Origin: an uncultured Planctomycetales bacterium
Lineage (GTDB): Bacteria; Planctomycetota; Planctomycetia; Pirellulales; Thermoguttaceae
Direction: 5' to 3'
DNA length: 27,446 nt
Assembly: GCA_937889015.1 (NCBI GenBank)
Contig: CALARR010000131.1
Location: forward strand, 1 to 27,446
Shown: positions 14,705-22,061 of the stretch, one piece after another
How positions within the stretch are numbered: position 1 is the first letter of the stretch
Layout of the letters: each line of letters begins with the position of its first letter
Program-made: the position numbers and the translations under genes
Notes under the pieces: model-generated
Told to the model about the DNA's origin: nothing
The model's database searches: none
Seen by the model: only the letters and a program-made list of their open reading frames with translations

Positions 14705-17700
14705 TCATGGCATTCTACTACTCTCCTGCCTCGCCAGAAACCGTCCCAGCGCCGAGAGCACCTGGCTCAGTTCCGCTTCCAGGGTCGCCGCCAACGCCTC
14801 CGCCCCGGCCAGCGACTCCTGCCGAGCCTGCTGCTCCAACTCCAAGGCGGTCTCATACCCTCGCGTCGCCCCAAAATGATCCAGCGACCCCTTCAACGTG
14901 TGCGCCGCTCGTCGCAGCGCGGGCAGATCCCGGGCCTGAATCGCTGCTCGAATGGCCTTCATCTGCTCGGGACCCTCTCCCAGGAACTCGCGAACCACAT
15001 CACGAAGCAGGGCTCGATCCCCCTGAACCGACTCCATGGCCGCCGACCAATCGACCCCCTCCAGGGCCTCGTCCTGAAGTGCCTCTGGCTCCGCCGTGCG
15101 CGCCTCCACACTCGACCGGTCCCCCAACACCGCGTCCATGGCCGCCAGCAGCGCCCGACTGCGTATCGGTTTGGACACATAGCCGTCCATTCCAGCCGCC
15201 AGACACCCCTCACGATCTCCACGCATGGCGTTCGCCGTCATGGCCACGATCGGTAAGTGCCGACCACTCCCCTTCTCCCGCGCGCGAATGGCGGCCGTGG
15301 CCTGCAAGCCATCCATCTCCGGCATTTGCACATCCATCAGCATCAGGTCAAAAGACTCCTTCTCCAGGACTTTCAACGCTTCGCGACCACTACCCACCAC
15401 CGTGATCGTGTACCCCTCCCGACGAAGTAACCCCGTCACTAGGGTCTGGTTGACCAGGCTGTCCTCGGCCACCAGAATCCGCAGCCCGCTCAACCCGGGC
15501 GCGACCGCCGCCGACACTCCCTCCGTCTCCGCCGGAACGAATCCCAGCACACACGCCATCGCATCCATCAGATCCGAAGGCTTCACCGGCTTGTATACGT
15601 GCCCCATCCCCATCTCTTCACAGCGTGCCAGATCGCCGGGCCGCAGCCCCGCGGTGAGGAGCATGATGAACTTCACCGCCGTCCCTTGGCTTTGCAGCGT
15701 CTGCACCCATCGGAAACCGTCGTCCTCCGGCAGGGTGGTGTCGCACAACACCAGCGCGAAGCGCGTTCCCTCGACCGACTGCAGCGCGGCGTTGGCCTCG
15801 GCCAGCGTGCCCGCGCCGTGCGGCTCCATTTCCCAGGTTCGCAGCATCTCTTCCAGGATCGCGCGATTGGTGGCGTTGTCGTCCACCACCAGCACGTGCA
15901 GCCCCTGCAGTGGCCCCCGTTCCTCCGCCGCAAGCGGCGTGGCCGATGGCTCGACCACTCCCAATCGAACCGTGAAGTGGAAGGTGCTGCCATGGCCCGG
16001 CACGCTTTCCAGCCAGATCCGCCCCCCCATCAATCCCACCAGGCGCGAGCAGATCGACAGGCCCAGCCCCACGCCGCCGAACTTGCGCGTCATGGCCGCA
16101 TCGACCTGCTCAAAAACCTCGAAGATCCTCTGATGTTTGTCCGGAGCGATGCCGATCCCCGTGTCGCGCACCTGAAAGTGCAGTTCGACCTGGCGATCCA
16201 GGTGCGCCTGCAAATCGACCCCCAGCACGACCTCCCCTTGTTCCGTGAACTTGATCGCGTTGTCGACCATGTTCAGCACCACCTGCCGCAGCCGGCCCGG
16301 ATCACCGATCACCGTGGCGGGCACTTCCCTTTCCACGCGGCAGGCCAGTTCCAGCCCCTTGCGATGCGCGCGGATCGCCAACGAGCGCATGGCGTCGCCC
16401 AGACTGTCCCGCAAGTCGAAGGGCGTCTGCTCCAGGTCCAACCGCCCCGCCTCGATCTTGGAAAAGTCCAGCAGGTCGCTCATCAAGGTCAGCAGGTTCT
16501 CGCCCGACATCTGCATGACTTGCAGATACTCGCGTTGTTCGGGCGAGAGCTTCGTCTGCTCCATCATCTCCGACATTCCGACGATGGCGTTCATCGGTGT
16601 GCGGATTTCGTGGCTGATGTTGGCCAGGAAGGAACTCTTGGCCCGATTGGCCGCTTCCGCCGCCTCCTTGGCTTGTTGCAGTTGCCGCTCGGCCAGTTTC
16701 CGCGCGGTCACGTCCCAGAATACGGCCTGCGTGCCTACGATCCGGCCCTGCGCGTCCCGGACGGGCGATTTCATCACTTGCACGAACCGCGGATCGCCGT
16801 CCTGCTCGTTGACCTCCACATCCTCGAACAGTTCACCGCTGGTCGCAACGCGGTCGTCGTCCCGACGATACTTGTCGGCCAACTCGCGCGGATAGAGATC
16901 GTAATCCGTCTTCCCCAGAATCTCTCCCAACGGACGTTGCAGCAACTCGCAAAACAGCCGGTTGGCAAAGGTGAACCGACCCGCCAGGTCCTTCCGCAAC
17001 ACATGCACCGGCAGATTCTCCACCAACGACGAATACAAAGCCTGCGAGTCGCCCGTCGCCTGCTGAGCCTGCTGCAGATCACGACTCTCCCGCTGCAGTC
17101 TCTCGTAAGCCTCGCGCAGCTCCGCCGTGCGCTGGTGAACCATTTGCCGCACCTTCTGGGCTCGCTGAGCCAGCTCCTGGGCCGTCACCAGCACCAGACC
17201 GGTCACCAGCAGGGCCGTGAGCAGCGCCGCCACCGGCTGCCATGTCCGCTGGCGTTTCAGATAGAGGTCCGTCGGCTGAGCCACCAGCACCCAGTCCCGC
17301 CCCGGAACCCCCAAACCAACCACATGGGACTGCGGTCCCCCGGCAGAATCCACGTCTTCGAAAGACCAGGGACGCGCGCGCACCGAGGACCGTCGCGTGT
17401 ACAGCACTCGCCCCGGCCCGTCGCGGCTCGGATCCACCAGGCTCAGATCAATGCCCACGTGCTCGAAACGGCCCAACGCGTCGTTGAGCACCGTGGCCAT
17501 GCTCAACGCGCCGACAATCACCCCCTGCAACGCCACACCAGCCTCCGGTGGCGAGGTCCCCTTCTGAAGTACCGGCGCGATAACCAGCATTCGCGGACTG
17601 TCACCCGACGCCTTAGGCCAGGCACATGCCGTGTGACCGCTACGCTGCGCTTCCGCAAGGACCTCTCTCAGAGTCGGATCGCGCCCCAGGTCCGCCCCCG

Positions 17701-18175
17701 TCGGCCAAACGCTCTGATCGGCCGGCTCGCTGAATGCCAACACAAAGCGATCCACGCTGCCGCTGGCGCGCGGCGCGTGGCTCTCCTGGGCACTACGATC
17801 TCCCTCCGGCACATAAGGCGCCCAGGCCACCGCCTCCAGCCCGGCATAGTCCCGCAGCAACGGCCGACAAAACGCCCGGAACTCATCCCGCTCCACGCTC
17901 TCCGAGCCATCGAAAAACGCCACGACCGCGCGCAACGCGCCCAGGTGAACCCCCAATTCTCGTCGCACCAACCCAATCCGCTGCTCGGACTGGAATTGGA
18001 ACTCGGCCCACCCGAAGCGATCTTCTCGGGCGATCAACAGCGCGTACAGCCCAAACGAGATGGCCACACCCGCGCACAACAAAATCGAGAGCAGCCACCC
18101 TCGCGAGCCAAACCACGCGCCGCGTTCTGCTTCCAACTCGCGTGACGCCTCGACCGGATCAACCTGGGTTGCCAT
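14705..18175 (-). CDS. Hybrid sensor histidine kinase: CHASE-PAS-HisKA-HATPase-REC-REC-Hpt
   Basis: The protein is 1156 aa from ATG 18175. The frame is open to a TTG at 18244, but the membrane domain begins after this ATG. The first transmembrane segment is about 27-48 and the second about 313-333. Between them lies an extracytoplasmic CHASE-like sensor region. A PAS domain (about 380-500) is followed by HisKA with phospho-accepting His522 (NISHEIRTPMNA), HATPase (NMVDNAIKFTEQG, DTGIGIAPD, GVGLGLSI), and a first receiver with Asp812 (LVLCDTTLPEDDG). A second receiver follows with Asp948 (LMLMDVQMPEMDG), then a C-terminal Hpt domain with His1092 (AAHTLKGS). All phosphotransfer residues are intact, so a full four-step relay is possible. 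The output is probably the receiver/ATPase protein encoded just downstream. The ligand is unknown; CHASE domains typically bind small molecules. It has its own candidate promoter and a structured leader. Confidence 0.95.
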   Translation of the reverse strand: MATQVDPVEASRELEAERGAWFGSRGWLLSILLCAGVAISFGLYALLIAREDRFGWAEFQFQSEQRIGLVRRELGVHLGALRAVVAFFDGSESVERDEFRAFCRPLLRDYAGLEAVAWAPYVPEGDRSAQESHAPRASGSVDRFVLAFSEPADQSVWPTGADLGRDPTLREVLAEAQRSGHTACAWPKASGDSPRMLVIAPVLQKGTSPPEAGVALQGVIVGALSMATVLNDALGRFEHVGIDLSLVDPSRDGPGRVLYTRRSSVRARPWSFEDVDSAGGPQSHVVGLGVPGRDWVLVAQPTDLYLKRQRTWQPVAALLTALLVTGLVLVTAQELAQRAQKVRQMVHQRTAELREAYERLQRESRDLQQAQQATGDSQALYSSLVENLPVHVLRKDLAGRFTFANRLFCELLQRPLGEILGKTDYDLYPRELADKYRRDDDRVATSGELFEDVEVNEQDGDPRFVQVMKSPVRDAQGRIVGTQAVFWDVTARKLAERQLQQAKEAAEAANRAKSSFLANISHEIRTPMNAIVGMSEMMEQTKLSPEQREYLQVMQMSGENLLTLMSDLLDFSKIEAGRLDLEQTPFDLRDSLGDAMRSLAIRAHRKGLELACRVEREVPATVIGDPGRLRQVVLNMVDNAIKFTEQGEVVLGVDLQAHLDRQVELHFQVRDTGIGIAPDKHQRIFEVFEQVDAAMTRKFGGVGLGLSICSRLVGLMGGRIWLESVPGHGSTFHFTVRLGVVEPSATPLAAEERGPLQGLHVLVVDDNATNRAILEEMLRTWEMEPHGAGTLAEANAALQSVEGTRFALVLCDTTLPEDDGFRWVQTLQSQGTAVKFIMLLTAGLRPGDLARCEEMGMGHVYKPVKPSDLMDAMACVLGFVPAETEGVSAAVAPGLSGLRILVAEDSLVNQTLVTGLLRREGYTITVVGSGREALKVLEKESFDLMLMDVQMPEMDGLQATAAIRAREKGSGRHLPIVAMTANAMRGDREGCLAAGMDGYVSKPIRSRALLAAMDAVLGDRSSVEARTAEPEALQDEALEGVDWSAAMESVQGDRALLRDVVREFLGEGPEQMKAIRAAIQARDLPALRRAAHTLKGSLDHFGATRGYETALELEQQARQESLAGAEALAATLEAELSQVLSALGRFLARQESSRMP

Positions 18176-18259
18176 GACGCGGCCTGAAACCCTGGCGGAG
18201 TGAGGAAGGCAGGGCCAGCCTCGGGGGTCCTGCTTGGCCAACAAACCACGAGCCGAGGA

Positions 18260-18316
18260 CCGACCGAGCGCTGCTCGCCGAAGTCCGCTTCTCCGGACCT
18301 CCCCCGGCTCGGTCGG
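18260..18316 (-). promoter_or_regulatory. Stem-loop in the hybrid kinase leader
   Basis: CCGACCGAGC (18260-18269) and GCTCGGTCGG (18307-18316) form a perfect 10-bp stem. Inside, GTCCG/CGGAC (18283-18298) makes a smaller hairpin. If transcription starts near 18338 this structure lies in the 5' leader, about 85 nt before the start codon. It lacks a T run and is not a terminator. A role in translation or stability is inference only. Confidence 0.4.
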
Positions 18317-18344
18317 GAGCCATCAACACGGCACAGATCCATGA

Positions 18345-18372
18345 ATCCTACTGAGCCCGCCGTGGATGTCAA
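18345..18372 (-). promoter_or_regulatory. Candidate sigma-70 promoter of the hybrid kinase operon
   Basis: On the minus strand a perfect TTGACA (18372-18367) is followed after 16 bp by TAGGAT (18350-18345), four of six matches. The predicted start is near 18338. It lies downstream of the terminator at 18433-18494, so kinase transcription would not depend on the noncoding unit upstream. Confidence 0.5.
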
Positions 18373-18432
18373 GCTCGGCAACCCAGGGAACCTGGCTTGC
18401 TTATCCCAGAGCCGATGCAGACTTCTGGGCGC

Positions 18433-18494
18433 AAAAAAAGCTCCCAGAAAGACCGCGTCCTAGGGGGGCGAAGGACACTTGGCTTTCCGGGAGC
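18433..18494 (-). terminator. Intrinsic terminator with a C-rich apical loop
   Basis: Reading the minus strand, GCTCCCGGAAAG (18494-18483) pairs with CTTTCTGGGAGC (18451-18440) over 12 bp including one G-U pair, followed at once by seven T (18439-18433). A nested stem GTGTCCT/AGGACGC (18478-18472 with 18461-18455) carries the loop TCGCCCCCCT. The long stem and T run make this the clearest terminator in the window. The C-run loop is complementary to Shine-Dalgarno-like G-rich sequence, a feature seen in some regulatory RNAs. Confidence 0.85.
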
Positions 18495-18846
18495 GATTGG
18501 ACGTTGGACCGGCTCACGCCGGCATGGCGATGGATCACGGCTGGACAATGCGCCAGCCACACACACGCTGCCGCGGACCTTGGCCAGCGCCATGCACCGC
18601 GGCTTGCAGCCAGCCTCTCTCCAAGTTGATTCGAAGCGCACCGCTCACTTCCATGCGAACGGCTAAGCGCTCCGTGGCCCGCAGAAACGGTTCCCCGTTC
18701 CCCGTGCAGGCCCATCCACGTGGACCGGTATCTTGCTCGCCGGTCGGCCCGTCACCGCAAGGTCGTTTCTGCCCCTCGCAAGGCTCGATCCCCGAACCGG
18801 CATGCCAATCCGCTCGCCGGGCGAGCGGTGGTTTTCGTTTCACAAG
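18433..18846 (-). ncRNA. Candidate structured noncoding RNA, about 410 nt, family not recognised
   Basis: A minus-strand unit runs from a promoter at 18881-18853 to an intrinsic terminator at 18494-18433. Hairpins seen by eye, in transcript order: 18828-18810 (8 bp, perfect); 18801-18792 with 18747-18739 (9 bp, one bulge); 18712-18676 (8 bp outer, 7 bp inner, GGAA tetraloop). Next are 18674-18632 (8 bp outer, 8 bp inner), 18603-18597 with 18576-18570 (7 bp), 18558-18539 (6 bp), and 18523-18508 (6 bp, GTGA tetraloop). The eight non-Watson-Crick pairs in these stems and the terminator are all G-U on the minus strand and would be A-C on the plus strand, which fixes the transcribed strand. No frame in it has a plausible start site or protein-like composition. 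The conserved cores of RNase P, tmRNA, SRP and group II introns were looked for and not found. Confidence 0.6.
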
Positions 18847-18852
18847 GCGGCG

Positions 18853-18881
18853 AGAATAGGACATTTGCCGGATCGCGTCAA
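18853..18881 (-). promoter_or_regulatory. Strong sigma-70 promoter of the candidate ncRNA
   Basis: On the minus strand TTGACG (18881-18876) and TATTCT (18858-18853) are separated by exactly 17 bp, with five and four or more matches to consensus. The start would be near 18846, 18 bp before the first perfect hairpin. It is the best housekeeping promoter I can see in the window. The preceding stretch to the epimerase stop (18882-19041) holds nothing recognisable. Confidence 0.7.
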
Positions 18882-19041
18882 GGGCGTTTTTCGACACCCG
18901 AGACATCCAGCCCCCGCGCGAACCACCACCACCGGCTGTGGTCAGGTGCCTGCTGCTAGCACAAGCCGTTGGGGCCTGCCCAACCGCAGCGCAGCACATC
19001 GCCCGGCCCCCTGCTCTCACCCGCGACGCTGCGGCGGTTCC

Positions 19042-20040
19042 TCACTCCCGTGTGTCGACACTCAGGGCCAATTGCCGATTCTGCTGAAACCACTCCACCG
19101 TCCGCCGCAGACCTTCCTCCAACCCGATCTCCGCACGCCACCCCAACAACCGGCCCGCCTTTTCCACGTTGGCCCACGTGGCCGACACGTCGGCCGCATG
19201 GGCCGGGCGATGCTCGATCCGCGCCCTTTGCCGCACCAGGCCCGAAATCCGTTCGATCAACTGCAACACGCTCACCGGCTGGTCGCCGCCCAGGTTCAGC
19301 ACCTCAAACCCCAGCGGACGCAAGGCGGCAATCGTCCCCCGCGCGATATCGTCCACGTACGTGAAATCGCGCTGCTGATGGCCGTCGCCGAACACATACA
19401 ACGGCTCGCCCAACGCGATCCGCCGGATGAAGCGAAACACGCTCATGTCCGGCCGGCCCGCCGGCCCGTAGACCGTGAAATAACGCACCACCGACACGTC
19501 CAACTGATACAAGTGATGGTAACTGTAGGCCAGCGCTTCGGCGCCCTTCTTCGAGGCTGCGTACGGCGACAGCGGCCGGCTCGTATCGGCCTCCTCGCTG
19601 TAGGGCACCGGGTTGTGCGCGCCGTAGAGGCTCGAAGTCGAAGCCAACACGAACTTCGGCACCGCGTGTCGCCGGCAGAGATCCAACAGATTCAAGGTCC
19701 CTTCGGTGTTCACCCGCTGATAGATCCACGGATCCTCGACCGACGCGCGCACTCCGACCCGCGCCGCCAAGTTCAACAGGGCGTCATAGGGACGCGCTCG
19801 ACCCCGCCCGTCAGCCTCGAACAACGCTTCCAGCCCCGCACGCTCACAGATGTCCTGGTGATGATAGTGAAAATCCTTGCGCGCCCGCAGTCGTTCCAGA
19901 CGCCAACGCTTCAGACGCGGGTCCGTGGAATCATTCAGGTCGTCCACGCCCACCACCTCGTGGCCAGCATCCAGCAACAGTTGCGCCACCTTCGAGGCAA
20001 TGAATCCCGCGCATCCCGTGATCAGGTACCGTTGGGCCAT
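19042..20040 (-). CDS. NAD-dependent epimerase/dehydratase, UDP-glucuronate 4-epimerase-like
   Basis: The protein is 332 aa and a complete extended short-chain dehydrogenase. The Rossmann motif is TGCAGFIAS (residues 8-16), the active site has Ser/Thr at 134-137 (STSSLYG), Tyr160 and Lys164 (YAASK). VRYFTVYGPAGRPDM and GDGHQQRDFTYVDDIA are typical of nucleotide-sugar epimerases. The combination with RVGVRASVEDPWIY resembles UDP-glucuronate 4-epimerases, which feed cell-surface polysaccharide synthesis, but other nucleotide sugars are possible. ATG 20040 lies one base after the pseudokinase stop, with GGAGG overlapping the end of that gene, so translation is probably coupled. It is the last gene of an aroH-pseudokinase-epimerase operon. 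Confidence 0.92.
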   Translation of the reverse strand: MAQRYLITGCAGFIASKVAQLLLDAGHEVVGVDDLNDSTDPRLKRWRLERLRARKDFHYHHQDICERAGLEALFEADGRGRARPYDALLNLAARVGVRASVEDPWIYQRVNTEGTLNLLDLCRRHAVPKFVLASTSSLYGAHNPVPYSEEADTSRPLSPYAASKKGAEALAYSYHHLYQLDVSVVRYFTVYGPAGRPDMSVFRFIRRIALGEPLYVFGDGHQQRDFTYVDDIARGTIAALRPLGFEVLNLGGDQPVSVLQLIERISGLVRQRARIEHRPAHAADVSATWANVEKAGRLLGWRAEIGLEEGLRRTVEWFQQNRQLALSVDTRE

Positions 20041-20041
20041 C

Positions 20042-21235
20042 TCAACCTCCGTGAGGAATCAGCGCCTCCAGGACTTCTTCCATCGATTCGAAACGATCCT
20101 CGGGCCGTTTCGCCAACATCCGCTGAAAGACCCGGTCCAACCCCTCGGGCACCTCGGGACGCACGGCGCGCAACGACGGAATCGGCGCCGTTCGATGCGC
20201 CTCGACCTGCTGTTGGCGCGGACGGTCGGCATACGGCGCCGAAAGGGCCAATGCCGCATACAACGTGCAGCCCAAACTGTAGATATCCGCGCGCGGATCC
20301 ACCCGGTTGCTGTCCAAGGCCTGCTCGGGCGACATGAAGGCCGGTGTGCCCATGTGCTGCCCGGCCTGCGTCAGTTCGTTTCCGCCGGAGAGTTCGCTGC
20401 CCGGGGCGACTCGCGCCAGGCCCAGTCCCACGACCTTCACCACGTCGTGGCGGTCCACCAACAGGTTGGCCGGCTTCACGTTGCGATGCACAATCCCCTG
20501 GCCGTGCAGATGCCCCAACCCACGCGCCGCCTGCGCCATGTAGTGCAAGGCGCGCTGCACATCCAACCGCCCCTGCTGCCGCAACAGCGTGGAGAGGTCG
20601 CCCCCCTCGACGTACTCCATGATCAAGAAGTGCCGCCCCTGATACAAGCCGGCCTCATAGGCCGCAACCAGATTGGGATGGCTCTGCCGCGCCAAGATCT
20701 GCACCGTGCGGTGAAAACGCGCTACCGCCTCTGGCTGCTGCATCGCGTCCGGCCCAAGAAGCTTCACCGCCGCGATCCGATTCATGGTCCGGTGCTGGAC
20801 CTTGAACAGCTCACCGCTTCGCGTCTCTGCCAAACGCTCCAGAAACACGTAGGCGGCCAACGGACCGGCCGACGCGCCGCCCGCCTCCGCATCGGCCACC
20901 CCGCCCACCGAGCGCCCCGCCTCTGAAACCTGGGGACCAGCCGCCGCTTGGATCGCACGCCTCTGCTGCAACTGGGCATCATAGGCCGCCTTGCTCTGGG
21001 GACTCAGGAGGCAGACACGGGCCGCGGCCAACTCGTTGAGCAATTGCTGCGTCCAACGAAAACGCTGGCCAATCTGCAACGAACGCACATGCGCCATCTG
21101 CCGATCGGCGGCGTGCTCGATGACCTCGTGATTGTCTTCGAACAGGCGCAACCCCAGCAGACGATAGAAGTGCGGCGGCTGCTCGTCCGGTGGAATGCCC
21201 AGCCACTTGTAATAAGGATCAAAGGGCTCGGCCAT
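20042..21235 (-). CDS. J-domain-like/protein kinase fusion, predicted pseudokinase
   Basis: The protein is 397 aa. Residues 1-95 (FDPYYKWLGIPPDEQPPHFY, RLLGLRLFEDN, LLSPQSKAAYDAQL) are the J-domain-like module typical of planctomycete kinases and lack the HPD of true DnaJ. Residues 128-393 are a Hanks-type kinase fold with the core catalytic residues changed. Lys158 (AAVK) and the MSPEQ loop remain. HRD is HRN (Asn252 in place of the catalytic Asp). DFG is GLG (Gly270 in place of the metal-binding Asp). The alpha-C Glu is replaced (RFHRTVQIL), and the glycine loop is reduced to LAETRSGELF. Classical phosphotransfer is therefore unlikely; a scaffold or nucleotide-binding role is more probable. 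Both changed codons are clean substitutions in an intact frame, so the gene is not decaying. It is 52 nt downstream of aroH. Confidence 0.9.
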   Translation of the reverse strand: MAEPFDPYYKWLGIPPDEQPPHFYRLLGLRLFEDNHEVIEHAADRQMAHVRSLQIGQRFRWTQQLLNELAAARVCLLSPQSKAAYDAQLQQRRAIQAAAGPQVSEAGRSVGGVADAEAGGASAGPLAAYVFLERLAETRSGELFKVQHRTMNRIAAVKLLGPDAMQQPEAVARFHRTVQILARQSHPNLVAAYEAGLYQGRHFLIMEYVEGGDLSTLLRQQGRLDVQRALHYMAQAARGLGHLHGQGIVHRNVKPANLLVDRHDVVKVVGLGLARVAPGSELSGGNELTQAGQHMGTPAFMSPEQALDSNRVDPRADIYSLGCTLYAALALSAPYADRPRQQQVEAHRTAPIPSLRAVRPEVPEGLDRVFQRMLAKRPEDRFESMEEVLEALIPHGG

Positions 21236-21287
21236 GCAGTTGTCGAATCCTGTATTGCCAACGCCCCTTCCGTCGCCAACTCCAAGT

Positions 21288-21728
21288 CTACTTCCGACTC
21301 GACCGGACCTCGGTGTTCAGATGCTCGGCAATCCACCCCTCCAACTCAGCCCAATCTACCGGCGGCAGTGTCGACAGATCCGGACGCAGATTGCGCGCCC
21401 CCTTGATATATACGTGGACCACCTCGTCCGCGCGCTTGTCGGTGTTCCAATGCAGCAAGATCCGAATGCACTTGCCCAGCGAACCCGGCACCGACAGCTC
21501 GTGCGTACACATCAAGGCCACGTCCAGCCAACCCAACTGCCGCGCCGCCAGGGCCGGAAACTCGGCGTCCAGGTCCTGCGTCGTGCTGAAAATGGCACTC
21601 CCCACGTCCTCGCTGCGAATGTCGTTCAGACGAATCATCAACGCCAGCAATTGCCGTGTGGCCTTGAGGATCTCCTCGCTGCTATTCACGTCGACGGTCG
21701 TCGCCCCTCGGACACCGCGACACCACAT
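21288..21728 (-). CDS. aroH: Monofunctional chorismate mutase, AroH type
   Basis: The protein is 146 aa from ATG 21728, with AAGGAA about 7 nt upstream; the open frame upstream of this has no homology. It matches Bacillus subtilis AroH closely: start MWCRGVRGATTVD with Arg7, then Cys74 and Glu77 (ALMCTHELSV), Arg89 (KCIRILL), Tyr107 (HVYIKGARNLRPDLS). These are the residues that bind chorismate in the trimeric AroH fold. It converts chorismate to prephenate in Phe/Tyr synthesis in the cytoplasm. The next genes in the operon, a pseudokinase and a sugar epimerase, have no known link to aromatic amino acids. About 25 residues extend past the usual end (PPVDWAELEGWIAEHLNTEV). Confidence 0.95.
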   Translation of the reverse strand: MWCRGVRGATTVDVNSSEEILKATRQLLALMIRLNDIRSEDVGSAIFSTTQDLDAEFPALAARQLGWLDVALMCTHELSVPGSLGKCIRILLHWNTDKRADEVVHVYIKGARNLRPDLSTLPPVDWAELEGWIAEHLNTEVRSSRK

Positions 21729-21801
21729 GCCCCACTTCCTTTCGCTGAACACCCACGAAGTCCCACACAGCTCACCAGCCGCGCACCGATTCGTCTCCAA
21801 C

Positions 21802-21829
21802 TCGAATTCCCTCGACCGAGCGAATTCGA
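21802..21829. promoter_or_regulatory. Dyad TCGAATTC...GAATTCGA upstream of aroH
   Basis: Two 8-bp arms (21802-21809 and 21822-21829) are perfect inverted repeats, and between them CTCG/CGAG adds a 4-bp inner stem. The site lies 74 bp before the aroH start in an otherwise unstructured 333-bp spacer that reaches to the TolC stop. It could be an operator for a dimeric regulator or a hairpin in the leader. No promoter hexamers could be assigned with confidence. Confidence 0.4.
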
Positions 21830-22061
21830 CTATGTGGAACGTGACAACCCGCCCACTCGGGCGTGTCGGCCATCAATTCCCCTGTAGTTTACCCCGGAGT
21901 CGCCCTGGGAGCTACCGGAAAAGCCGTTCACTCAAGAGGGTGCTCCCGATGCCCCGTCCTCCCGCCGCAAAGGTCCGCGGTCGGTTGCGTGCCCCCAACC
22001 TCAAACTCGGCCAAACGGAACTCTGCCACTCCAGCCCGCGCCCCGCCTTCCCCGCCTCCTC

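Noticed and set aside
15599..18145. An 848-codon open frame on the plus strand opposite the hybrid kinase
   Set aside because: It is the shadow of a GC-rich coding sequence. Its translation has no domain pattern, while the minus-strand frame shows a complete kinase.
18784..18802. tRNA-like T-arm (GGTTCGGGGATCGAGCC, minus strand)
   Set aside because: No acceptor, D or anticodon arms at the right distances; the GGTTCGG is better used in a longer stem with 18739-18747.
18433..18846. RNase P RNA, tmRNA or a group II intron as identity of the structured RNA
   Set aside because: The near-universal RNase P core GAGGAAAGTCC, the tmRNA tRNA-like ends and tag frame, and the intron domain V sequence are all absent by eye.
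18935..18965. GTGGTCAGGTGCC as an SRP RNA apical domain
   Set aside because: Only GGTCAGGT matches; the expected GGAAG and AGCAG parts are missing and no surrounding helix was found.
18401..19020. Minus-strand frames of 90 to 161 codons across the intergenic RNA region
   Set aside because: They run across the promoter or through the terminator, have no ribosome binding site and no protein-like composition.
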